From contig NZ_JACHEU010000002.1 of assembly GCF_014201615.1 (NCBI RefSeq), positions 277,846 through 341,845 of the forward strand: 64,000 bases of DNA, written 5' to 3'. The stretch is from Aquamicrobium lusatiense. Its GTDB lineage: Bacteria > Pseudomonadota > Alphaproteobacteria > Rhizobiales > Rhizobiaceae. The notes under the pieces are model-generated. The model saw only the letters and a program-made list of their open reading frames with translations, had not been told where the DNA came from and ran no database searches. Positions within the stretch are counted from its first letter, which is position 1. The number at the start of each line of letters is the position of its first letter. Made by a program: the position numbers and the translations under genes. Below are positions 33,795 to 42,611 of the stretch, piece by piece.

Positions 33795-34865
33795 ATGGCC
33801 TCCAGCAAATTGCGCATCGCGGTTCTCTTCGGCGGGCGCTCGGCCGAGCATGACGTGTCGGTACTCTCTGCCACCAATGTCATGCGGGCGCTCGATCCTG
33901 CCAGATATGATGCGGTTCCGGTTTTCGTCACCCGCGAAGGCCAATGGCTGCTGAGCAGCTACGCAGACGGCATGCTGGCAAAGCCAGACAGCGGCACGGA
34001 AATCAGCCTCCTGCCCGGCGGAAAAGGCCGCCTTCTTGCGATCCCGGAAAACGGCACCCCGCATGAGGTCGAGAAAATCGACCTTCTGTTCCCGGTTCTG
34101 CATGGCCTGCATGGCGAGGACGGCGCGGTGCAGGGACTGGCTGAGGTGGCGCGCGTGCCGCTGGTCGGCTGCGGTATCATCGGCTCGGCCAATGCGCTGG
34201 ACAAGGACATCGCCAAACGGCTGTTCAATGAAGCAGGCGTGCCCGCCGCGCGTTCCGTCACCATCCTGCCCGATGCGGCGCCCTCCTTCGCGGACCTCAG
34301 GGCGAAACTCGGACTGCCGCTGTTCATCAAGCCGGCACGGCAGGGGTCTTCCGTCGGCGTCAGCAAGGTCTCCGATGAAACGGATTATCAGGCCGCGCTG
34401 ACCGAAGGCTTCCGGCACGACACCAAGCTGCTTGCCGAGGAATTCATCGACGGCCGCGAGGTGGAATGCAGCGTGCTCGAAGCGCCGGACGGCAGCCTTT
34501 TCGTGTCCCGCACAGGGGAGATCGCACCGGCCGAAAGCCACGGTTTCTACACCTATGATGCCAAATATATCGACGCCGACGGCGCCGCGATCCGGGTTCC
34601 GGCGGAACTTGCAGAAGGCGTCGAAGACGAATTGCGCGCGCTGGCGGCCAGAGCTTTCCGCGCGCTCGGATGCGACGGCATGGCGCGCGCCGACTTCTTC
34701 GTGACCGCAGACAGGCGCATCCTCGTCAACGAGCTCAACACCATCCCCGGCTTCACCGATATTTCCATGTATTCCAAGGCGATGGCGGCAAGCGGGGTCA
34801 GCTATCCGCAGATCATCGACCGGCTCGTGGCCCACGCTCTGGCGCGCTCGGCTCGTGAAATTTGA
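33795..34865 (+). CDS. ddl: D-alanine--D-alanine ligase
   Basis: Ddl joins two D-alanines for peptidoglycan precursors in an ATP-grasp reaction. Motifs include VLFGGRSAEHDVSVLSATN, PVLHGLHGEDGAVQG, LPLFIKPARQGSSVGVSKV, SHGFYTYDAKYIDADGA and LVNELNTIPGFTDISMYSKAM. The 356-residue length is normal. It stands alone, away from the mur-fts cluster where a second ddl often sits in rhizobia, so this may be a paralogue. Its end overlaps a convergent gene by 53 bp. Confidence 0.93.
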   Translation: MASSKLRIAVLFGGRSAEHDVSVLSATNVMRALDPARYDAVPVFVTREGQWLLSSYADGMLAKPDSGTEISLLPGGKGRLLAIPENGTPHEVEKIDLLFPVLHGLHGEDGAVQGLAEVARVPLVGCGIIGSANALDKDIAKRLFNEAGVPAARSVTILPDAAPSFADLRAKLGLPLFIKPARQGSSVGVSKVSDETDYQAALTEGFRHDTKLLAEEFIDGREVECSVLEAPDGSLFVSRTGEIAPAESHGFYTYDAKYIDADGAAIRVPAELAEGVEDELRALAARAFRALGCDGMARADFFVTADRRILVNELNTIPGFTDISMYSKAMAASGVSYPQIIDRLVAHALARSAREI

Positions 34866-35355
34866 GCGCTGCCCAATAGCACATGAACATCACCGGCAGG
34901 CATGAGAAGGCGAAGCCCACCATTGTCGAGCGCCCTGCGCGGTAGAGCATGATCTCGACGATGAACAGGCAAAGGGCGGAACCGAGCATGAAGACGGTGA
35001 GGCCGAGCCGCATCCGCGGGTCGCGGACCTCGGCCTCAGCCGACGCGCTCGCTTCATAGCTGGCACCGTAAAACACGCTTCGTTCCGAAGCATCTTCCGG
35101 CAAGGGTTCCGCCGGTTCTTCGCTCTGCCTGAACAGGCCGGCGCGGGCGATCACCAGTATCTCCACGATGACCGACAGGAACACCCAGACGAAGCCGATA
35201 AAAATGCCGGCAATGTCCTGCGGACCTTCCGTGGTCAGGAGCAGATAGACGGCGATACTGCCGAAGAGGGCAGCGATGAAAGCAAACAGCGCGCAGACCA
35301 GATAGGCCACCCGCGCACCGCTTTCCCGCGCCTGTTTTTCTTTTTCGCCTGCCAT
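34813..35355 (-). CDS. Hypothetical four-helix membrane protein
   Basis: I do not recognise the family. The 180-residue product has four transmembrane segments (ARVAYLVCALFAFIAALFG, IAGIFIGFVWVFLSVIVEIL, LGLTVFMLGSALCLFIVEIML and TMVGFAFSCLPVMFMCYWAAL). A polar Glu/Ser/Ala loop joins helices 2 and 3. Its 3' end overlaps the convergent ddl by 53 bp. The start at MAGEKEK is chosen because the upstream part is not membrane-like. Confidence 0.65.
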   Translation of the reverse strand: MAGEKEKQARESGARVAYLVCALFAFIAALFGSIAVYLLLTTEGPQDIAGIFIGFVWVFLSVIVEILVIARAGLFRQSEEPAEPLPEDASERSVFYGASYEASASAEAEVRDPRMRLGLTVFMLGSALCLFIVEIMLYRAGRSTMVGFAFSCLPVMFMCYWAALKFHEPSAPERGPRAGR

Positions 35356-35401
35356 TATTCCGCGAACGGCGCGTGGGCGAGCGGGGCAGCCGCCATGCGT
35401 C

Positions 35402-35806
35402 TCAGGCCGCCTTGTTGCGACAGCTTTCGCAGATGCCGCGAAACTCGATGACGGCATGCTTCGGCGCAAAGCCGGTTGATCGCACCCAGTCTTCCAGCCT
35501 GTGGCTGACATCGTGATCGCAAAGCTCTGCCACCTGCCCGCAGGTATCGCAGATGGCGAATGTCGTCATGGAATGGCTGTGGTCATGCGGCTCGGCGCAG
35601 GCGACGAAAGCGTTGAGGCTCTCCAGCCGGTGGACGAGCCCTTCCTTCACCAGGGCATCGAGGGCCCTGTAGACCTGCAGGGGCGCGCGAAACCCCTTCT
35701 CGCGCAACTGGTCGAGCAGCGTATAGGCGCTGAGCGGCGCCCCGGCCGCCTCGAGCTTTTCGAGCACCCACGACTGGTTCTTTGTGAGACTGCTTCTTAC
35801 CGCCAT
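35402..35806 (-). CDS. zur: Zinc uptake regulator Zur (Fur family)
   Basis: Zur is a dimeric repressor that senses zinc and switches off zinc uptake genes. The N-terminal winged helix is MAVRSSLTKNQSWVLEKLEAA to LVHRLESLNAFVAC. The C-terminal metal domain contains EPHDHSHSMTTFAICDTCGQVAEL and GICESC, so both CxxC structural zinc pairs are present. At 134 residues it is short like other alphaproteobacterial Zur proteins. No znu genes are adjacent. Confidence 0.9.
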   Translation of the reverse strand: MAVRSSLTKNQSWVLEKLEAAGAPLSAYTLLDQLREKGFRAPLQVYRALDALVKEGLVHRLESLNAFVACAEPHDHSHSMTTFAICDTCGQVAELCDHDVSHRLEDWVRSTGFAPKHAVIEFRGICESCRNKAA

Positions 35807-35920
35807 AACCCTGCCTTATCCGGCCGCGCGCAGGGACAGTTCCGCAACGCGCCTCCCTCTATGTAGTAATTATGTGGCTTAATGGCTACCGCCTGCCGGC
35901 AGGGGAAGCAATCGCGCGAC

Positions 35921-36968
35921 TTACTTGCGCGCAGGCCCCTCGCGCTCGGCTGAAGCCGCCCACAGATTGATGTCGGCATCGCGCGCATAGGTGTCGATCT
36001 CGGCAAGCTCCGCGTCCGAAAAATCGGGATTCGCAAGCGCGCCCACGCAATCATCGATCTGCTCGACGCGGCTCGCCCCGATCAGCGCCGACGTAACGCG
36101 CCCTCCCCGCAGCACCCATGCCAGCGCCATCTGCGCCAGCGTCTGCCCGCGCCGTTCGGCAATGGCGTTGAGCGCGCGGATATTGGCCAGCGTTTCCTCG
36201 TTGATAAAGGATTCGCGCAGCGGTCCGCCCTTCTTCACCCGGCTGTCCTGCGGAATGCCGGCAAGATATTTGGTGGTCAGCATGCCCTGCGCCAAAGGCG
36301 AGAACACGATGGAGCCGATGCCCAGCCCATCCAGCGTGTCGAGCAGCCCGTCATCCTCCACCCAGCGGTTCAGCATCGAATAACTGGGCTGGTGGATCAG
36401 GCAGGGCGTGCCCATCTGCCTGAGAATGTCGGCAGCCTCGCGGGTGCGCTGCGAATTATAGGACGAGATCCCGACATAGAGCGCCTTGCCCGACCGCACA
36501 GCATGGTCGAGCGCGCCGCAGGTTTCCTCAAGCGGCGTATCGGGATCGAAGCGGTGCGAATAGAAGATGTCCACATAGTCGAGCCCCATCCGCTTGAGGC
36601 TCTGGTCGAGGCTGGCCAGCACATATTTGCGGCTGCCCCACTCGCCATAGGGGCCGGGCCACATGTCGTAGCCGGCCTTGGTCGAGATGATGAGCTCGTC
36701 GCGATAGCCGGAAAAATCGGTGCGCAGAATCTCGCCGAAAGCCGTTTCGGCAGCGCCCTTGGGCGGCCCGTAATTGTTGGCGAGATCGAAATGGGTGATG
36801 CCGAGATCAAAAGCCCTGCGCACCAGCGCCTGACGCGTGGCATGGGGTGTCGTATCGCCGAAATTCTGCCACAGCCCGAGCGAGATCGCCGGCAGCTTCA
36901 GGCCGGAGCGCCCGCAGCGATTGTAGATCATCGTCTCATAGCGGTCGGAAGCGGGAATGTAAGCCATA
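35921..36968 (-). CDS. Aldo/keto reductase (YghZ-like)
   Basis: This NADPH-dependent aldo/keto reductase resembles L-glyceraldehyde 3-phosphate reductase (YghZ/GpR). Motifs are GRSGLKLPAISLGLWQNFGD, the catalytic Asp-Tyr region FDLANNYGPPKGAAE, ISTKAGYDMWPGPYGEWGS, YVDIFYSHRFDP and SALIGASRVEQIDD. The long frame continuing upstream of MAYIPASDRYE is open but antisense to the next genes. GAGGAT precedes the ATG. It is divergent from the sugar isomerase gene, with which it likely shares a sugar-related role. Confidence 0.9.
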
Positions 36969-37090
36969 TCCTCTCTTAACCCATCACCCGCCCGTAGGGA
37001 ATGACCGGCTTTCGCGATATGAACCGATTGAAAAAGCCGGCAAGGTCTGTGAAGACAGTTCCGCGCGACCTCGCGAGCAAGGAGACAATC

Positions 37091-38146
37091 ATGCCGACCA
37101 CGATGAAGGGCCCCGCGATCTTCCTGGCACAGTTCGCCGGGGACGAAGCCCCGTTCAACTCGCTTCCAGCCATCGCGGCATGGGCGGCGGGGCTCGGCTA
37201 CGAAGGCATCCAGATCCCGAGCGGCGATGCGCGTCTGTTCGATCTTCGCCGCGCCGCCACCTCGAAGGACTATTGCGACGAGATCAGGGGCATCTGCGCC
37301 GAAGCAGGCGTCGAGATTACAGAGTTGTCCACCCATATTCAGGGCCAGCTCGTGGCCGTGCATCCCGCCTATGACGCGCAATTCGATTCCTTCGCGCCCG
37401 AGCAGGTGCGCGGCAATCCGAACGCACGGCAGGAATGGGCCGTGGAGCAGATGCTTCTGGGTGCAAAAGCCTCGCGCAATCTCGGGCTCGACGTGTCGGT
37501 GAGCTTCACCGGCGCGCTGGCCTTTCCCTATCTCTATCCGTGGCCGCAGCGCCCCGCCGGCCTGGTAGAGGAAGCCTTTGCCGAACTCGGGCGGCGCTGG
37601 AAGCCCATTCTCGATGCCTATGAGGAACAGGGTGTCGACATCGGCTTTGAAATCCATCCGGGCGAGGACGTGTTCGACGGCGCCACCTTCGAGATGTTCC
37701 TCGAAGCGGTCGGCGGGCACAAACGCTGCGCCATCAACTACGACCCCTCGCACTTCCTGTTGCAGCAGCTCGACTACCTGGCCTTCATCGACATCTATCA
37801 CGAGCGCATCCGCGCCTTCCACGTCAAGGATGCCGAGTTCAACCCGAACGGGCGGCAGGGCGTCTATTCGGGCTATCAGGGCTGGATCGACCGCGCCGGC
37901 CGCTTCCGCTCGCTGGGCGACGGGCAGGTCGATTTCGCGGGCATCTTCTCGAAACTGGCCCAATATGGCTATGATCGCTGGGCCGTGCTGGAATGGGAAT
38001 GCTGCCTGAAGCATCCGGAAGACGGCGCTGCCGAAGGCGCACCCTTCATCCGCGACCACATCATCCGCGTGACCGACAAGGCTTTCGACGATTTCGCCGC
38101 CAGCACCACCGACCGCAAGCTGCTGCGCGCCATGATGGGCATCTGA
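37091..38146 (+). CDS. Sugar phosphate isomerase/epimerase (TIM barrel)
   Basis: This is a xylose-isomerase-like TIM barrel. Metal-binding acidic and His residues are in FEIHPGEDVFD, INYDPSHFLLQQLDY, AFHVKDAEF and LEWECC. The 351-residue length and YQGWIDRAGRFRSLGDGQVDF stretch match the group found beside Gfo/Idh/MocA dehydrogenases in sugar-catabolic operons. AAGGAG lies seven bases before the ATG. The gene is followed 13 bp later by such a dehydrogenase. The sugar is unknown. Confidence 0.87.
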   Translation: MPTTMKGPAIFLAQFAGDEAPFNSLPAIAAWAAGLGYEGIQIPSGDARLFDLRRAATSKDYCDEIRGICAEAGVEITELSTHIQGQLVAVHPAYDAQFDSFAPEQVRGNPNARQEWAVEQMLLGAKASRNLGLDVSVSFTGALAFPYLYPWPQRPAGLVEEAFAELGRRWKPILDAYEEQGVDIGFEIHPGEDVFDGATFEMFLEAVGGHKRCAINYDPSHFLLQQLDYLAFIDIYHERIRAFHVKDAEFNPNGRQGVYSGYQGWIDRAGRFRSLGDGQVDFAGIFSKLAQYGYDRWAVLEWECCLKHPEDGAAEGAPFIRDHIIRVTDKAFDDFAASTTDRKLLRAMMGI

Positions 38147-38159
38147 GGAGGAGAACGGC

Positions 38160-39347
38160 ATGGCGAGCGACAAGGTTCAGGGTCCGATACGCTACGGCCC
38201 AATTCGCTACGGAATGGTGGGCGGCGGTCAGGGCGCTTTCATCGGCGGGGTGCATCGCATCGCCGCGCGCATGGATGGAGAGTTCGTGCTGGTGGCCGGC
38301 GCGCTGTCCTCCAACCCCGAACGTGCCAAAGCGTCCGCCGAAGAACTGGGGCTCGACCCCGAACGCAGCTATGCCTCCTATGCCGAGATGGCGAAGGCCG
38401 AGGCGAAGCGCCCGGACGGCATCGAGGCAGTGTCCATCGTCACGCCCAACAACCACCACTTCCCAGCTGCCAAAGCCTTTCTGGAAGCCGGCATCCATGT
38501 GATCTGCGACAAGCCGCTGGCCACCACGCTGGCCGAAGCGAAAAAGCTTACCGCACTCGTGGAGAAAAGCGGAAAACTGTTCGTGCTCACCCACAACTAC
38601 ACCGCCTATCCGATGGTACGGCAGGCACGCGAGATGGTGGCCACGGGTGCGCTGGGCGACATACGTCTCGTGCAGGTCGAGTACCCGCAGGACTGGCTGA
38701 CCGAGGATGTGTCAGCCGAAGGCAACAAGCAAGCGTCGTGGCGTTCGGACCCGAAGCAGGCCGGAGCCGGCGGCGCGACGGGCGACATCGGCACCCATGC
38801 CTATAACCTCGCCCGCTTCGTGAGCGGGTTGGAGCTGGACAGCCTCGCTGCCGATCTCGATGCCTTCGTTCCCGGCCGCCTGCTGGATGACAATCTCAAC
38901 GTGCTTTTGCGCTTCAGGGCGAAAGGCAACGCCCCGCCCGCCAAGGGCATGCTGTGGGCGAGCCAGGTCGCGCCGGGGCATGAGAACGGGCTGAAGCTCA
39001 GGATCTACGGCTCGAAGGGCGGGCTTGAATGGGTGCAGGCCGATCCGAACTATCTGTGGCACACGCCCTTCGGCGAGCCGAAACGCCTGCTGACGCGCGG
39101 CGGAGCGGGCGCGCTTGCCAGTGCCAACCGGCTCACCCGCATTCCCGCCGGCCACCCGGAAGGCTATCTGGAAGGGTTCGCCAACATCTATCGCGAGGCG
39201 GCAGCCGCGATCCGCGCTGCCCGCAATGGGCGCAAGCCATCAAAGGATGTCGTCTTCCCCACGGTCCATGACGGCGTCGAGGGCATGGCCTTCATCGAAG
39301 CCTGCGTGAAATCCTCGAAGAAAAATGGGGCGTGGACAAAGCTCTGA
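38160..39347 (+). CDS. Gfo/Idh/MocA-family oxidoreductase
   Basis: This NAD(P)-dependent dehydrogenase has the Rossmann motif VGGGQGAFIGGVHR and the family EKP-equivalent ICDKPLATTLAEAK. The C-terminal domain has GATGDIGTHAYNL, with the catalytic His. At 395 residues it belongs to the larger members often paired with a TIM-barrel epimerase. The N-terminus holds a short tandem repeat (GPIRYGPIRYG) just before the Rossmann strand. It is probably translated from the same mRNA as the isomerase upstream. Confidence 0.88.
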   Translation: MASDKVQGPIRYGPIRYGMVGGGQGAFIGGVHRIAARMDGEFVLVAGALSSNPERAKASAEELGLDPERSYASYAEMAKAEAKRPDGIEAVSIVTPNNHHFPAAKAFLEAGIHVICDKPLATTLAEAKKLTALVEKSGKLFVLTHNYTAYPMVRQAREMVATGALGDIRLVQVEYPQDWLTEDVSAEGNKQASWRSDPKQAGAGGATGDIGTHAYNLARFVSGLELDSLAADLDAFVPGRLLDDNLNVLLRFRAKGNAPPAKGMLWASQVAPGHENGLKLRIYGSKGGLEWVQADPNYLWHTPFGEPKRLLTRGGAGALASANRLTRIPAGHPEGYLEGFANIYREAAAAIRAARNGRKPSKDVVFPTVHDGVEGMAFIEACVKSSKKNGAWTKL

Positions 39348-39423
39348 GCGGCGACAAAGTGGCTGCTTGCCCGTGCGACAGGTTATGGTAGGTCTGGCAT
39401 CGATCAGCCGGAGACGGGCTCAG

Positions 39424-39804
39424 GTGAAAGCAGGACGCAAAACAGTGAACATGGCCGTGGCCTTCGCCGCAGCATGGTTCCTTGCGCTCCAATCCCTGCT
39501 CGGCGCCTATGCCATGGCTGCAGGTCCACAGCGCCTGCAACTCGACGCCTTCGGCAATGTCATCTGCACCCATGAGGGCATTGGCGAGCTTCCTGACGGA
39601 TCGCAGCCTGCCCATATGCCGGATTGCTGCGTGCTCGGCTGCAATCTGGCAGCACCTCTGCTGGCCAGCCCGCCGGCACCTGTGTCCCTCGAAACCGGAT
39701 TCGGCTTCCAGACACTGAGCTTCGGCACCGGCGTGCCGGATCATCTGTCCTTTGCGCGCCGGCGCTCGCCGGCCAATCCCCGCGCACCTCCGCAAACTGC
39801 ATGA
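39424..39804 (+). CDS. DUF2946-like small protein with a Cys/Met-His motif
   Basis: The product has one N-terminal hydrophobic segment (MAVAFAAAWFLALQSLLGA), then a conserved-looking HMPDCCVLGCNLAAPL motif containing a His-Met and three Cys, and an Arg/Pro-rich tail. It fits the DUF2946 group, which often accompanies copper chaperones. The next gene encodes a PCuAC copper chaperone, which supports a copper role by context only. The start is uncertain: GTG at 39424, ATG at 39451 and ATG at 39385 are all possible. Confidence 0.6.
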   Translation: MKAGRKTVNMAVAFAAAWFLALQSLLGAYAMAAGPQRLQLDAFGNVICTHEGIGELPDGSQPAHMPDCCVLGCNLAAPLLASPPAPVSLETGFGFQTLSFGTGVPDHLSFARRRSPANPRAPPQTA

Positions 39805-39806
39805 TT

Positions 39807-39909
39807 CAGAGCATTTCCGGTGAAAAAGATCACCTCCAATGCTCTGCCTCTTTGTTTCTACGCAGTTCCTGACACAAACCGCTTCGCACTTTTTCTGGAA
39901 CTGCTCTAA
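39807..39909 (-). repeat. Dispersed intergenic repeat between the DUF2946 and PCuAC genes
   Basis: The stretch is bounded by AGAGCATTTCC and CTGCTCTAA and contains an internal CTCTTTGTTTCTACGCAGTTCC. It shares the end signature and the CAAAG(A/G) centre of the copies at 23071-23144 and 20386-20490. Confidence 0.55.
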
Positions 39910-39985
39910 CCGGCGCCCGCGAGGTCGCCGCCCATCATGCAATTTTCCGCGCCATCAGTTGCGCATCAGTTTCGGAGAAGATCCA

Positions 39986-40543
39986 ATGTTCCGTTCGCAC
40001 GTTCCCGCACGCGCCACCCTCACCCGTCGCGGCCTTGCTGCACTCGCCCTTGGCGTCATGCTGCCGCTTTCAATGCCCATGGCCCCGGCCTCCGCGCATG
40101 AATACAAGCTCGGCGAGCTTGAAATCGGCCACCCATGGTCACGCGAGACCCCGGCCGGCGCCAAGGTGGCCGGCGGTTACCTGACCGTCACCAACCATGG
40201 CAAGGAAGCCGACCGCCTGATCGCCGTTTCCTCCGACATATCGGAAAAGGGCGAAATCCATGAAATGGCCGTCAATGACGGCGTGATGACCATGCGCCAG
40301 CTGCCCGACGGTCTGGAAGTCGCGCCCGGCGAAAAGGTCGAGCTGAAGCCCGGCTCCTATCACCTGATGTTCATGGGCCTGAAGGCGCAGCCGAAAAAGG
40401 GCGAAAGGTTCGCCGGCACCCTCACCTTCGAGAAGGCAGGCAAGGTCGACGTGGAATTCGCGGTCGATGCCATGGGCGGCGAGCCCGAGCACCATGGCGA
40501 TCATGGCAGCCATGGTGCCGAAGACGGGCACAGCAGCCACTAG
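39986..40543 (+). CDS. Periplasmic copper chaperone PCu(A)C
   Basis: PCuAC carries Cu(I) in the periplasm, mainly for the CuA site of cytochrome oxidase. The product has a signal peptide ([26 protein letters not shown]) and the cupredoxin-like DUF461 domain. Cu(I) ligands are the His and Met in [19 protein letters not shown] and in [12 protein letters not shown], the H-M-x10-M-x21-H-x-M pattern. A His-rich tail ([18 protein letters not shown]) could be an extra copper site. GGAG lies before the ATG. Confidence 0.9.
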   Translation: MFRSHVPARATLTRRGLAALALGVMLPLSMPMAPASAHEYKLGELEIGHPWSRETPAGAKVAGGYLTVTNHGKEADRLIAVSSDISEKGEIHEMAVNDGVMTMRQLPDGLEVAPGEKVELKPGSYHLMFMGLKAQPKKGERFAGTLTFEKAGKVDVEFAVDAMGGEPEHHGDHGSHGAEDGHSSH

Positions 40544-40638
40544 AGCATTTTGCAGCCAGATGGAAACATCTGGCGTCGCATAAATGCGGCCCATGCAAGA
40601 AGATTGGAGCGTTTCTGCGATTCGCAGAAATGCTCTAA
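40542..40638 (+). repeat. Dispersed palindromic intergenic element, copy 3
   Basis: The element reads AGAGCATTTTGCAG, the hairpin CCAGATG-GAAA-CATCTGG (40556-40573), GTCGCATAAATGCGG, and ends TTCTGCG-ATT-CGCAGAAATGCTCT. It lies at the very end of the PCuAC gene and could act as its transcript 3' structure. Confidence 0.7.
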
Positions 40639-40682
40639 ATACGGAAGGGAGGGGGAAGGCATTCGCCTTCCCCCTTCCGGTT

Positions 40683-41483
40683 TCAGGCGTCGCGTCTGGC
40701 GATCCAGTCGAAATCGGGATGGTTGCGGAAGCGCCATTTGCGCAGCGGCCCGGCCATGATGTTGAGATAGTACATCTCGACGCCATAGGGTGCCCCGCAG
40801 GGGTGATGACCTTTCGGCACCAGCACAACATCGCCGTCGGCGACCGCCATGGTCTCGTCCAGCGCGCTGTCCTCGGTGAACACGCGCTGGATGCCGAAGC
40901 CGCTCTTCGGGTTGAGACGGTGATAGTACGTCTCTTCCAGATAGGTCATGTTCGGAAAATCGTCCTCGTCATGCCGGTGCGGCGGATAGGACGACCAGTG
41001 GCCGGCGGGCGTGAACACTTCCGTCACCAGCAGGCTGTCGGCCACGTCGCTGCCTTCCATGGCGATGGGATGGATGAAGCGGGTGTTGGTGCCCTTGCCG
41101 CGTTCCTCGAAGCCGATATCGGTGAGCAGGCGGGCCGGATGCCCACCCTTGCCCGGCGCGGTGCACACCGCCAGCGTGCAGGGCGTTTCCGCCACCGCCT
41201 GCCAGTTCGCGCCGTTCGGCACATAGACGCAATGCGGCTTTTTACGCTCGAACACGTCCATCCGGTCACCGAGCAGGCCGAAATCCTGCCCGTCCACTTC
41301 AATGCGCGCCTTGCCCTCGACCAGCACGAGGATAGCCTCGCGCTCGCCTGTGAACTCTTGTGCCCGATCCCCCGGCGACAGGACATGAAGCCCGAAGCCG
41401 ACATAGGACCAGCCGGCCGATTGGGGGGTGATGTCATGCACCTTGCCGCCTGTGCCGGAAGGTTTGCGCAGCAGATCAGCCAT
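40683..41483 (-). CDS. iolB: 5-deoxy-glucuronate isomerase IolB
   Basis: IolB isomerises 5-deoxyglucuronate to 2-deoxy-5-keto-gluconate in inositol breakdown. The bicupin product has metal ligands in SSYPPHRHDEDDFPNMTYLEETYYHRL and PKGHHPCGAPYGVEMYYLNIMAG. Length (266) is standard. The start overlaps the small DUF3329 gene by 8 bp, so it is coupled to it. It is the last gene of the iol unit. Confidence 0.93.
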   Translation of the reverse strand: MADLLRKPSGTGGKVHDITPQSAGWSYVGFGLHVLSPGDRAQEFTGEREAILVLVEGKARIEVDGQDFGLLGDRMDVFERKKPHCVYVPNGANWQAVAETPCTLAVCTAPGKGGHPARLLTDIGFEERGKGTNTRFIHPIAMEGSDVADSLLVTEVFTPAGHWSSYPPHRHDEDDFPNMTYLEETYYHRLNPKSGFGIQRVFTEDSALDETMAVADGDVVLVPKGHHPCGAPYGVEMYYLNIMAGPLRKWRFRNHPDFDWIARRDA

Positions 41484-41685
41484 TCTTCTCACCATCCCCG
41501 ATCACCGGCTTGTAAGCCACCAGCAACGCCCAACCGCAATAGAGGCCGATGGCGCCGAACACCATCGCCCATACGGTCTCGTCATTCGACAGCTCGAAAG
41601 CCGCCCACGCGAAGGCCAGCGCCACGATGGCGATGCGCCGCCACAGCGGGCGATAGAAAGGATGGGCGGCATCGAGTATCTTCAT
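41476..41685 (-). CDS. DUF3329-like small membrane protein in the iol operon
   Basis: This 69-residue protein opens [20 protein letters not shown], has two transmembrane helices ([15 protein letters not shown] and [19 protein letters not shown]) and a short polar tail. It resembles the DUF3329 segment that also occurs at the N-terminus of PhoR kinases. It overlaps iolE by 4 bp and iolB by 8 bp, so it is translated with the inositol enzymes, but its role is unknown. Confidence 0.75.
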   Translation of the reverse strand: MKILDAAHPFYRPLWRRIAIVALAFAWAAFELSNDETVWAMVFGAIGLYCGWALLVAYKPVIGDGEKNG

Positions 41686-42590
41686 GTGGTCCCGCTCTGG
41701 TCCAGTCCGGTGCGCCGCGCCATATCTTTCAGCGCCCGCAGCCCCATGCTCTGATAGGTGACGGGGTCGCGTATTGCGCTGTCCTGCTCCGCCTCCACCA
41801 CCACCCAGCCAGAGTAGCCGGCCTGCGCCGCCACTTCCAGCACCGGCTCGAAGGCGACGGCGCCTTCGACGTCGCCCGGCACTGTGAACACCCCGCGCCG
41901 CACGCCCTCAAGAAAGCTCAGGCCTTCCTCGCGCACCGTGCGCATCACATCGGGCCGCACGTTCTTGGCGTGGATATGGACGACGCGGCCCATATGGCGG
42001 GCGATGATAGCCGCCGGATCGCCGCCGCCGAAGAAAGCGTGGCCGGTGTCGAACAGCAACCGGGTCGACGGCCCGGTCGCGGCCATGAAGGCATCGATCT
42101 CAGCCTCGGATTCGACCACCGTGCCCATGTGGTGATGATAGGCGAGCAGAATGCCTTGCGCCTCGCAGAACCGCGCCACCTCTTCCACCACCGCGCCGAA
42201 GCGCTGCATCGCCCCGGCATCAAGCCTAGGGCGGTCGTTGAGCGCGACATGGTCGTTGCCGTGCACGGTGTTGGAGCATTCGCAGGCGATGCAGATCGGC
42301 GAGCCCATGGCCTTGAGGAAATCAAGCCATGGCTGGATCGCCTTCTTTTCGTCTTCCACCGAACGCTCCAGCAGCATCAGCGAATACCAGCCTGATACGA
42401 AGCGCAGGCCGTGCTCGGCCAGAACCGCCTTCAGCGCCTCCGGCTCCTTCGGGAATTTGTGACCGTTTTCGATGCCGTCGAAACCGATCTCGCCGGCCTG
42501 TTGCAGGCAGGTTTCCAGCGAGATATGCGCGCCGATGGAATGGTCGTCGTCATTCGACCAGGCGATGGGATTGGTGCCGTAGAGGATCAT
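41682..42590 (-). CDS. iolE: Myo-inosose-2 dehydratase IolE
   Basis: IolE removes water from 2-keto-myo-inositol to give the trihydroxycyclohexane-dione substrate of IolD. The TIM-barrel product opens [16 protein letters not shown] and has metal and catalytic residues in [41 protein letters not shown] and WVVVEAEQD. The length (302) is normal for IolE and distinguishes it from the longer epimerase at 37091. Confidence 0.9.
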   Translation of the reverse strand: MILYGTNPIAWSNDDDHSIGAHISLETCLQQAGEIGFDGIENGHKFPKEPEALKAVLAEHGLRFVSGWYSLMLLERSVEDEKKAIQPWLDFLKAMGSPICIACECSNTVHGNDHVALNDRPRLDAGAMQRFGAVVEEVARFCEAQGILLAYHHHMGTVVESEAEIDAFMAATGPSTRLLFDTGHAFFGGGDPAAIIARHMGRVVHIHAKNVRPDVMRTVREEGLSFLEGVRRGVFTVPGDVEGAVAFEPVLEVAAQAGYSGWVVVEAEQDSAIRDPVTYQSMGLRALKDMARRTGLDQSGTT

Positions 42591-42611
42591 GCGTGTGGTT
42601 CCGAAAAAGGT

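Noticed and set aside
36970..38173. N-terminal extension of the aldo/keto reductase to a 750-codon protein
   Set aside because: The extension is antisense to the isomerase gene; a good ribosome-binding site and the family N-terminus are at 36968.
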